NCBI GenBank assembly: GCA_000226015.1
Contig: JH156041.1
Coordinates: 83,305 to 108,708 of the forward strand
Reading direction: 5' to 3'
DNA: 25,404 bases
From: Mnemiopsis leidyi
Taxonomy: Eukaryota > Ctenophora > Tentaculata > Lobata > Bolinopsidae
Under the pieces are notes generated by a model. It ran no database searches. It was not told the DNA's origin and worked only from the letters and a program-made list of their open reading frames with translations. How positions within the stretch are numbered: the stretch's first letter is position 1; the number at the start of each line of letters is the position of its first letter. Positions 9,883 through 19,422 of the stretch are shown in pieces. The translations under genes and the position numbers were made by a program.

Positions 9883-10967
9883 GACAAGAGAAGTAGAGTT
9901 TGAATTTGATTCCAATATTATCAAATTTTCCAAATATATTGATTTAGATTTGAAATTTTGATAATAATATACATCCATGCAACTCTATAATTGATGCTGC
10001 AAGCGCAATATTGTTTCGGCAAACACCCAGAGAGTTGTCGCGATGATGCCCAACTCTCGCAACTCAAACTCAAAGCTGAACGAGATCGTCTCGTAAGAAC
10101 GGTAGACGTATATATAATTACCAAAAACCAATAAATTGGTTGCTCCCTTTGACCGGGGAGAGTCTCTTGGCTGATCCATGATCTCTCTAAAAATAAAGTG
10201 ATATTCCGTTTTAGCCCGGGGTAACAATTAACTTTCACTCCGTCAACTCGGTCGCTTGCTTTTGAGTTTTTATGGCATGGCTACGCCTACGTGGATTTTT
10301 TTGCTTTGCGTTGCGGCCCATTTTCAAATTTCGAATTAAATTTTTTAATTCGCTGCCGCGCTTCGCGCGCGAGGGCTGCCGCTTGCGGCAGCAGGTCAGG
10401 CAACGTCTGACAAGCTCCGCTCACACGATGTGTGTCCCGATGGTTGCCCTTTTGCGCGAGTCGCGTTAGCACCTGGTTAGGTGAATCCCGATGGCGATCG
10501 GGCACGCGAAAGCCACAGCACAGGGTTTTGTTGGTTTAGCAAAGTGCAGTTGTCGAGGTTTAGTTCATAGTTTCAAGTTTGTCTTACCGGGCGTTGCGCG
10601 GCTTTTTCTACGCTTCCCTTCGTTAGTTGCAAAGCAACAATTAGCCTGAGGCCCCCAGGCAAAGTTTGTCTCGCCGCCGCGCGCTTCAGGGCTATGCAAC
10701 GTGTAGCAAGGTTTAGTGTTGTTTTACTTTGTCCGACCCGCGTTCGAAGCGAATATTCTCCTTGACGAGATGATATCCTTCGTGACTGGGGACCTCAGTC
10801 TTTGTTGATCATCGGAGGGAAAAGTATTGACGAGATGATATCCGTCTAACGTTCTTAGCTGCGTGAGTCGGGTATCACCGCGACAAGAAAAGTATAGAGA
10901 GCCGCGCAGCGCCCGTAATATCTATATCCGTCTAACGTTCTCGCCAGGAGAGCAGCAAGCTGCGAGT

Positions 10968-11030
10968 CGGGTAACACCTCGACAAATTCGGGTAACACCT
11001 CGACAAATTCGGGTAACACCTCGACAAATT
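10968..11030. repeat. Three exact 21-bp tandem units
   Basis: The unit CGGGTAACACCTCGACAAATT is repeated at 10968, 10989 and 11010. It is an internal expansion of a minus-oriented family Y copy. Confidence 0.95.
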
Positions 11031-11812
11031 CTCCCAGATCAGAAGATTAAGATTTTAAGAATGTGACGGGAGTGTGCGCGCTGCTGTACAGCTACAAGGT
11101 GTATCTGTTAGTGTTACGAAGAACACCAAAATGTGGCTTGCTTCACGTTTTAATAATAATGATGATGGGGTAGTTGACACTGCAAATCTTGTCGCGGTGA
11201 TACCGGACTCCCGCAGCTCAAAACTGCAACTGAACAAGATCGTTTCGTTAGAACGGTAGACGGATATAATCTCGCCAATGCAAATCGAGAAACTCCTTAG
11301 AATCTCAGATAGTGGAACTGGAAAATTGAATTTCGACTAAAGCTTTTAATTTCATTGCACTTGTGACTTGCCAGACGTTGCCTTGTAGCTGCATACCTGC
11401 CCGGCCGCGCACAGCGCGGCTCTCTGGTTGACGAGATTATAGCGCTGGCCAGCGCGACCGGGGAAAAAACTCCCGCCCCCCTTGCCAGGGCCCAACAAAC
11501 AAAGCCCCCTTGCCAAGGCCAAGGAGGGGCCGAAGGCCTCCGACGACTCGACCAAACAAGCGCCCCTCTCGAAAAAAGTTTTCAACGAAAGTTGAAAACT
11601 GACCAGCGCTATTATACACGATCCGGTAAAACTCAAAACACGGCTATCTAGAAAACCACTTTCCCGATAAGTTAGAAACTTAAAACTTTGCAGTTTTTGT
11701 CTTTCGTATGTATCTAGGTGATCCTGAAAATTTCAGGTCTCTATCTATTAAGGTGCGTCCGTAGTAACGTCTTAAAAAATGCATTTTTTCAATTAAATTC
11801 GTCTGATCTATA

Positions 11813-11825
11813 NNNNNNNNNNNNN
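11813..11825. other. Assembly gap (13 N)
   Basis: Thirteen N bases; the real distance is unknown. It sits in the repeat cluster, where assembly collapse is likely. Confidence 0.99.
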
Positions 11826-13410
11826 CTTCGGCACTTGACTTGCTATAGTATAGCTTATTAGCTATAGCTTTTTAGCTAAAAGGCTCTGGAATTCGAATGG
11901 TTAAAGCAAGCTATATCATAGTTGAATGTCAGGCCCACAAGAGGGTAACACCATATTGCATATGGAGTTTAGCCTGTCTCTAGGGTAAGGGGGAAAAGGG
12001 GAGGGAGCTTTAGAGGAGATATGAGGGGGTCAGTAAACGGTGGAAGAGATAAGGACTTAAGGTTACAATTACCGGGCGATGCGCGGCTCTCTCTACGTTT
12101 CCCTCCGATCGGAGGGAGCAACAATAAGCCTGAGGTCCCCAGGTAAGGTTACAAGGGAGACAGAAAGAACCTGTACCAGAAGTCAAGGATAACGAGGAGG
12201 CAGAAGCTAGAGCTAAGTTATTCCTGTGTTGTCGATGTCTTTGGGTTTGAGTAACCTTTTGGTTTTGTTTGTGTATTTGATCATTGATAATGGTTGTAAT
12301 ATGTATGTTATCAAAGATGTCGTTAATAGAGAGGTACTCGTTGAAGTAATGTCCTCTAAGTTGAGTTGTGGCAGGGCATTGACCGAGAAAATGTGATGCT
12401 GTTTCCTCTCGGTGTCCGCAAACGGTAGACGGATATCATCTCGTCAAAGTTGTCGAGGTGTTGGAACGTTAAACGGATATCGTCTCGTCAAAAAAAGTGC
12501 AACACAGCGCCCGCAGTAAATTATAATCAATAATTCTAAAATTTTATTTTTAGTTGCCTGCCGGTAACTCAGTGTATGTTGTATGTTGTAGTAGTTACGG
12601 CGCGCACCTCCCGACATTTGATTTGCTTCGGATAATCGGATGAGCAATGAGGGTCGCGGTCGAGTCGGACAAGGCAAAGTCAGACAACTCAGTGCAGTCA
12701 GCTTATTTTTTTGCTAAGCATAAGGATCGGAGGGAAACGTATAAAGAGGGCCACGCAGCACCCGATCAACGTTTTACTTTTTGATTTAGATCATAGATAC
12801 GGCCGGTTTTAAAATCAACGTGACAAAAAATGAGATCAAGATTGTTTTCTACGAGTACGACTACGCCTGCTGATGCTTACAGTTACCGGGCGCTGCGTGG
12901 CTCTTTCTACGTTTCGGCCCTCCTATCCATGTCTCACGTTGTGGCCCTTTTAAAAAAATTTCGCGGCAGCAGGGCTAGGTAACGTTTAGCAATCCTATCC
13001 GATTTGTTGCAAAGACTGAGGTCTCCAGCATCCAGGCAAACGCCTGCTAGATATTTATGAATGATCAATATATCGTCTTAAGAGTTAAGATTCGTCAAAC
13101 ATTTTAAAACAAGGTCCATAGGCATATCTTTTTAATTCTATATCCTTTGCATCAATATAAATGATAAATACAATTAATTAATAAAAAAGTTGGTTATATA
13201 AAAACTATGGGACATTTCCAAATTTGATGTGGGGCGTGATGATAATGGACAAGCCAATTTTGCATGTGGCTGGGAGCGAGAATATGTCTATGTAGCTTTC
13301 TTTTTCGTTTTAATTGCTTGTCCTTAACTGATAGCTATAAGTATATTATTTTGCGCCAACAATTTCGTATCGAAGCTCAAAGCTGGACGAGAAGGTTTGA
13401 CGGATATCAT

Positions 13411-14642
13411 CACGTAGATTTCTGATCTAGATAACACTAACAGTGACAGTAACAGTCCTGTTTATGGAATTGGATGTCAAAGTATATTCACAATTTTAAG
13501 CTTCGTGACGCTATCATAATCAATAAGAATTAATGCTGTCCGTCTAATGATACTCCTGCTAAATAATGTTTTTCTAAATAATTAGTTTTCTTTGATATTA
13601 AGTGACACTGCAACTGTCGCAGAAAAAATTCGGCAAAGTTGTCTTTTTTATTCTTTGTTATACTTCTTATAGTTATACATACCACATATACTGTGAAATA
13701 TAATTAGGCCAACAGTTACGTCGGAATCAAATAGTTTTAGTTGCTAGTACTAGTAGTAAGAAACGCGAGTATTTGCGAATCGGTACAACTAAAGAATAAA
13801 AAGTATGACATACGCATTACAATTTTGACTGAAAGTTGATATCTAATTCTCATCTTGATCTGAAAATCAAATATTTACATTTATACTAAGTTTTATAATT
13901 AAATCGCAAATATTTAAGTTAAACTCGTAATTAAATTTTGACAGAATTGCATTGTTACGTATGACTTTGCCGCTCATTAAATCGCTGCTTTTCTACTTCA
14001 TAAATAATTATTACAAATGGTTTATGTTTATGTGACAATACAGAAAATTATACAGAAATAGAAAGATATATTTTGAATTAACAGATCTGATGATTGCCAA
14101 TGACTCAAACCAAGACGAAGAAGCACAATAAGCTTTACATTCGATAACTCCAAAAAAACGATAACTTGAATAAGTTAACTTATCAGTGATTAGTATGCTT
14201 GAAGCAAATGTTAATTTGTATTTACATCCGCAAATTTGTAGACTGTAAGTTGAAAAATCAATTGATTAATATTTAATCATTACATGCTATAAAAATTCAA
14301 ATTTTATTACTACAATTTACCAAAGCAGTGCTACTCTGAATTAGTAAACTCATTGCAACCCTATGTAAACAGTAAACTATGTATTTGAATATAAAATTAT
14401 ATCCTGATTAAAAACTGTTCTCAAAATGAAATACTAAAAATCTGACATAATCTATGTACATTGTTCAAAAATATAAATATAGCGTAATGATTGCTACCAA
14501 GCTGATGCCAATGGGGGGAGAGCGAGCAGTGATAGATACTGGCAAGCTTGTATTACTCAGGTGTTTAATTTGCCACTTTGCTATCGCACATTGGCTACAT
14601 CCATATAACCTACTCATAAGTATAGTGAAAATGTTAAACGAA
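13411..14642. other. AT-rich sequence with no gene seen
   Basis: Long A/T-rich stretch without an open frame of note, splice-flanked coding block or recognisable RNA gene. The family Y fragment ends just before it. Confidence 0.6.
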
Positions 14643-14787
14643 ATTTTTGGGAAGGGTCGAAAATTCTTCTTATCACGTGATAGTTCCTCAATTTAGTGAT
14701 CGGTTGAATCAAACTTTCATTGGCAAGTCGTTGTTACTTGTTTTGGTTCTTGAATGGGTACGAAAAATTCGTGACCCTTCCCCAAAA
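14643..14787. repeat. Short inverted-repeat (MITE-like) element
   Basis: The left arm near 14643-14666 (TTTTTGGGAAGGGTCGAAAATTC) pairs imperfectly with the right arm near 14762-14787, around about 95 bp. The 12-bp palindrome TATCACGTGATA lies at 14671-14682. The overlapping 77- and 80-codon open frames have no recognisable motif and are ascribed to the repeat. Confidence 0.6.
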
Positions 14788-14890
14788 TCAACGTTATACT
14801 TATCTATACCACCCATTAAAAGAAATAAGGATGCACAATGCACATTTTTAAGAAAACTTAGTACAAGCTTTAATAAATAAACATAATTAT

Positions 14891-14896
14891 TTTATT
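14891..14896 (-). promoter_or_regulatory. Poly(A) signal AATAAA (minus strand)
   Basis: TTTATT on the plus strand reads AATAAA on the minus strand, about 18 bases past the stop codon of the ankyrin gene at 14915-14917. This would give a very short 3' UTR. Confidence 0.5.
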
Positions 14897-14914
14897 TACA
14901 TACCCTACATAACC

Positions 14915-17900
14915 TTAAACAGTTCCCACCCTTACTCTATCGTGCAAATTGAATAGTCTTTGATTAGGGGCTCTTAGTTTTACCCACTTCTCATACGCCT
15001 CCTTTGCTTTGATCTGCTTCTCAATCTCCCTCGCCCGTTTCTCCTCCTCCTGACGTGCTGCCTCTTCTCGAATCTTCCTTACCCTCCTTGCTTCTTGTTT
15101 AGATTTAACGTTTAGCCATTCGTCGTACTTCGGAGGAGTAGACCTGGAACGGGTTTATGTCACGGATTATCTTGAGTATTAGTTTAAGTAAGAATTTTAA
15201 AACACCTCTGCAAGAAAGGATTGTAAATGTATGACCAACAAGTAGTAGTAAATATGTGTATTTTCAATCTCAAATGTGCGAGAAGCTGCCATCTGAATGT
15301 TGTGTCAAAACGCTTAAAATGCGTGTCCAGGTTGTCACTATACAGGTTGTCACTATACAGGTTGTCACTATACAGGTTGTCACTATACAGGTTGTCACTA
15401 TACAGGTTGTCACTATACAGGTTTTACTATACAGTGTAAAAAGTAAAATTTAATGAAAAACTTGTCTAAGTTATGTAACTTAGTTCCAGGAGGAGACTAG
15501 CATTTTATTTGTGTCACTAGAATAAGTTACGTATGCCCTACCTTTGTGTAACTAAAGGAGGAAGAGTAACTTTTCCCGCGCTTTTCTTAACATGGAGAGC
15601 AGCAACGCCAGGAATGGCGTGATCTTTACCGCACGTGTAGCTGGGTGAAACGGGACGCTCAGCATCCTCGCGCCCTGTTGCTTCAGGCAGTATAACGAGC
15701 ATGTTTGCTGCACGTGCAGCGACTAAGTTCATGGTTACAGGAGGGGAGAATATCTGGGAGGGGAGAGAGGTTGTAGTGGGAGTGAACACATTCCACAGAC
15801 AATAACATGGGAAAGTACAGTTGATAGTCAACAATTTCAACAAATTGAACAATTGAAATTCTAATGAGGTAACCAAGAATGTAGAACTAGAGGGGTAAAA
15901 GTAAGAAACCTGTTTCACATTACACCCCGGAATCTCGGCTATCCAGTGAGGTGGAAACTGCGACATGATGTCGATAGACTGCTCCTCACTTGAACTCGGT
16001 TTCTTGATCACGTGCTGCTCCTTGTTGAGGTGCCACTCGTAAAGCGCCAGCCCACGTGCAGACTCGCGGTGTCCGAACATTCGCGCGTAGTCCATCGCAG
16101 TGTTGCCAGTCTCGTCCTTGCTGTAGATGTTAGCACCCCAGTTGATCAGCAAACACAGGACAGACCACTGACCTTTAATACCTGGCACGATTGTTTGTAA
16201 GTAAAACTTACACTCTTTCACGCGAACCAAAGTTGGAGAAACCCGCCCATATCAGATATCTTATAACTATGTCTATAACTGCTTGTTTGTTGTACCTTAT
16301 AGCTTATTGCACAGAGGGCATATGGCAGGTGGCTGCAGATAGCTGTCAGAATATATAATCTGCATAAGAAATAGAATGCATCGTTCGAGAGTCTTCTGCG
16401 ATTGTATGCAGTATGCATCTTCTTCTCAACAACTCATTCCGCATTCACATGTGTAAATATCTCATGTAAATTTGTAATTAGCTACGATATCCTGTTTTGT
16501 TCAATTGTCTTCAGTGTAATGTCCTCTTAGTTTCCTTTTTAACCACCCAGAAAGATATTATCCTACTGCTGTTTACCTGTTCGCAATCTTTAGAGCCGCT
16601 TTTTGGAGACACCTTAGGTTTGAGAGCACCTGATACAAACCCAAAAATAAAACCTCGGTCATTTTCTTATATCTAAAGTTCTACGGTAATAATATGTGTA
16701 AAAAATGGTCTGCTACCGTCCTCCCGATCGCAAAGACTTTGGCTTATACTTTTTCATTTTTGTCCGAATAGCAACACATGTAATCGAAAAAAATTCATCT
16801 GTTACTCGTAGAACAGAAATCTAGTACAAATATAACTCCAATGTCTTAACACGCATTAAGTATCTCTAGCCCAACAAACTCCCTAAGTCAGTAAGTGTAA
16901 AACACCTGCAGCGTGAAGAGCAGTAAAACATAAAACCTGCAGCGTGAAGCGCAGTGCGGCCCAGCTTGGTAGACGCGTTCACCCTCACTCCGTACGACAG
17001 CAACATCAGAACCAGACGGATGTGACCACCGTGGGCCGCGATGTAGAGCGCTATAAACGCTTCGTCCTGAGAGTGAGAGGAAGGGTCAATCTAAAAGTTT
17101 GTTCTACACTTGGAAGGGGGGTTGTAACATGCATCCCCACAACCAATCTTCTAGCTTCTGTTTCCTTTCCAGATTGGTTTTTATCACAAACAACAAGGTA
17201 TAAGTAGTTTACAGTTTACATTAGCTTATAGTTTACATTAGTTTATAGTTTACATTAGTTTATAGTTTACATAAGTTTACAGTTTACATTAATTTACAGT
17301 TTACATTAGTTTATAGTTTACATTAGTTAACAGTTAACATTAGTTTGCAGTTTACATTAGTTTACAGTTTACATTATCAAAATAATCCCAATTTTTCAGA
17401 CAGAACAGGTCGAGCTAGTAAAACACACGTGTGAGGAGTTAGAACGTTTTCCTTACATCTTCAGTAACATACTGTAATTATAACACTATTAAGATCAATG
17501 GTACATAAATAAAGGTGAGCATGTAACTAAGAAAATAAGGCAAAGGTTAAAACCAGGCAAAGTTAAAATCGGGCTCACAACAAGCTTAAGCACTCGGGAG
17601 TGGAGGGGCGTGGTTCCCTCGACTAGCAGTGAGTATGCTAGACCCTGCACAAGGCCAAGGGAAAGGAATGAAACCAAAAAAAACTCAAGTTCATGTGCCC
17701 CAATGCATAAACCCTTATGGAAAATCTAAAAGCGGAATGCCAAAAGGATCAACTGCATTGAGCCCCAATGGACGCAAAGTTCTCAATCGCTGAATAAACC
17801 GGTGTTCATCTACTTCCAAAGTTCTGGGACTACTGCTACAAAGGATCAAGACTTTATAGGACTGATTGAAGTTTTCACGATTCTTTAGATTATAGCACTC

Positions 17901-19422
17901 AACGAGGTGTCTTCCTAGGCTGAATCCATCGTCATTATCTTCAGGGACGAATGAGGTGTCTGATATAAGTTTGTAGTAGTGTGCCCTATGTTCATTAACT
18001 CTAGCTCTGAGAGTTTGGACCGTCCTTCCTACATAACACATTTCATACAGTTGACACTTGAACAGATAAACAATATTATAGCTGATACAATTACCAGTCA
18101 TTGATTTGGCTCGCTGCCCATTGATTGTTACTGATGGCTCAGTGGAAATCAGGCTGCAGGTACAACAATGACTACTACTACTACTACTACCACACGGTCC
18201 TGTGTGTGATTTCGTAAGATCATCAGCAAATGGTTCCTCCTTGACTAACTTTCTCCCGAGAGATGTGCCTGTGTTCCTGACAAATTTGAAGATTGGTTGT
18301 TGGGGTCCTGCTGAGGATGAGATAAGGGAACCTGTTATGTTGGCACTCGCAGATGAGCTTGAAGTTCCAGTGAAACTTCTGGTCCTGCTGAGAGTAGGTT
18401 CAACACTTTTCACTGACTCAACAAGGTCCTGATCACTTCCGAAGGTTGATATAACTCGAACTACTGGTTCTGGTGACTTAGGGACAAGAATGTTGCTATT
18501 TGAGTTCTCTAAGGAAGTGAGACGTCTCTCAAAGCCTTTCACCTTTTCACTGATACTTTCAACAATTTTCTTGGGGTAGTTTGATTGGAAGAAAAAGCCT
18601 TTGAGTTCATCAATTTGCTTGTTTAACCTCTCATTGTCATTGATTATGCGACGTAATCTAAGACAAGCACTATACAATATACTACTGAACATGTGGTTAG
18701 GGTGGTAAAGTATAGGTAGGAGCCGGCGTCTGTCTCCTTAACAAAGAGGTCTGTTTGTAGGCTACCTGATGAGTCAAAACAGAACTTGATGTCCAAGAAT
18801 GACACGTACTCATTGTTGTCTTCTATCACATGTTCGTCAATGTTTAGGCCAAGGTCAGCAAGCCTGGAGTTGACAGTGCTGATGAATCTCGACAACTGTC
18901 TCTTTGTGCCATTGAAGACCCCACAGCCGTCATCGATGTATCTTTTGACTGCTTTCACTGGCTCCATGAGTTCCGTGTCTGAGTAGACTTGCTTACGCAT
19001 AACATAATATACATCTATGATGGCAAGTTGCACGCAGTTTACAGGTTAAATTAGTTTACAGCTTATAAGTTTACATTAGTTTGAATTAGTTTACAGTTTA
19101 CAGTAGTTTTACATTAGTTTACATTTTACATTATGTCACAGTTTACATTAGTTAACAGTTTACATTAGCTTACAGTTAACATTAGTTTACAGTTAACATT
19201 AGTTTACCGTAGTTTACAGGTTACATTAGTTTACAGTTTTCATTAGTTTACAGTTTACATTAGTTTTACATTAGATTACAGTTTTACATAAGTTTACATG
19301 GAGGTAGAATAACATCTGACCTGGTTAAGAAAACCCCGGTTGTTGATGAGACCAGCTTGGAAGGCTTGTGTTATGTACCCTCCTGATGCTGCGGAGACGA
19401 GCGGTCCAAACGGGGCCCAAAC
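14915..19422 (-). CDS. Ankyrin-repeat protein with C-terminal coiled coil (five exons)
   Basis: Five minus-strand exons join in perfect phase: 19422-19321, 17066-16937, 16181-15910, 15753-15542 and 15143-14915. All have GT donors and AG acceptors. The first three encode about four ankyrin-type repeats, including EAFIALYIAAHGGHIRLV, GRTALHAA, LLINWGANIYSKDETGNTA and DYARMFGHRESARGL. The last exon encodes a charged coiled coil (PKYDEWLNVKSKQEARRVRK, then REEAARQEEEKRAREIEK, then AYEKWVKLRAPNQRLF) ending NLHDRVRVGTV and stop. The Tyr-x-x-Trp-L-x-x-K style helix is seen in some microtubule- or cilium-linked coiled-coil proteins. The ALYIAA..G repeat recalls ANKUB1-type ankyrin proteins, a weak guess. 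The 5' exons are incomplete here: the exon at 19422 has no start ATG. About 314 codons are covered. The 17066-19321 intron holds a Penelope-like element. Function is unknown. Confidence 0.8.
15328..15433. repeat. 15-bp tandem repeat in an ankyrin-gene intron
   Basis: Six exact copies of CAGGTTGTCACTATA (15328-15417) are followed by one altered copy. The open frames across it on the plus strand only read the repeat. Confidence 0.97.
16898..16954 (-). repeat. Tandem duplication of an exon-intron boundary
   Basis: Two similar segments, 16898-16923 and 16931-16954, share CCTGCAGCGTGAAG.GCAG. On the minus strand both read CACGCTGCAG|GT, so the donor of exon 17066-16937 is present twice, 31 bases apart. 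Use of the outer donor (exon end 16906) would shift the frame. Confidence 0.8.
17205..17376. repeat. 17-bp minisatellite, left block
   Basis: About ten degenerate units of GTTTACATTAGTTTATA. The same sequence type resumes at 19036, on the other side of the Penelope-like element. Confidence 0.9.
17377..19035 (-). mobile_element. Penelope-like retroelement, 5'-truncated and frameshifted
   Basis: On the minus strand, 19033-18707 encodes the last part of a reverse transcriptase: RYIDDGCGVF (the YxDD catalytic motif, about 18930-18941), then FLDIKF and LQTDLFVKETDAGSYLYF. A one-base frameshift near 18700-18710 moves into a frame encoding HMFSSILYSACLRLRRI, then an RT thumb-like helix. A Ser-rich linker with HCCTC follows. 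Then comes a GIY-YIG endonuclease: NIVYLF, CYVGRT, LRARVNEHR, LGRHLVE and the acidic EVDEHRFI, ending RPLGLN..DPFGIPLLDFP and stop at 17715. RT followed by GIY-YIG is the hallmark of canonical Penelope-like elements. Everything 5' of the RT palm is missing. About 340 bp of possible 3' UTR precedes the left minisatellite block. The copy is probably dead, though the GIY-YIG frame is intact. Confidence 0.88.
19036..19299. repeat. 17-bp minisatellite, right block
   Basis: Degenerate GTTTACATTAGTTTACA units like those at 17205-17376, ending about 20 bases before the donor of ankyrin exon 19422-19321. Confidence 0.88.

Larger units (their letters stand above)
10030..13410. repeat. Cluster of two interspersed repeat families, both orientations
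   Basis: Two GC-richer families recur in AT-rich DNA. Family X starts TTACCGGGCG.TGCG.GGCTCT, continues through TTTCCCTCCGATC and ends in a CTGAGG..CCCCAGGC hairpin. Plus copies are near 10584-10665, 12069-12150 and 12883-13040; minus copies are near 10784-10825, 10888-10920 and 12725-12765. Family Y carries GTCGCGGTGATACC, AACGGTAGACGGATAT and ATCTCGTC. Plus copies are near 10036-10115, 11191-11270, 12418-12494 and (partial) 13376-13410; minus copies are near 10828-10887 and 10921-11034. Minus X and Y pieces lie side by side, and the Y copies at 10828-10887 and 11191-11270 form an inverted pair about 300 bp apart. No protein-coding potential was recognised. They may be SINE-like or other non-autonomous elements. 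Confidence 0.75.

Noticed and set aside
10272-10505. Overlapping 65- and 72-codon frames in GC-rich sequence
   Set aside because: Raised GC of the repeat cluster lowers stop frequency; no protein motif is seen.
10740-10760. GTTCGAA reminiscent of a tRNA B box
   Set aside because: No acceptor, D or anticodon stems could be drawn around it.
14454-14880. Two 77-80-codon plus-strand frames
   Set aside because: They run through an inverted-repeat element, show no family motif and have no splice context.
15328-15433. Possible CRISPR-like array
   Set aside because: Units are directly abutting with no unique spacers and the DNA is eukaryotic; it is a simple tandem repeat.
17495-17677. 60-codon minus-strand frame after the Penelope-like ORF
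   Set aside because: It lies in the likely 3' UTR of the element and has no motif.
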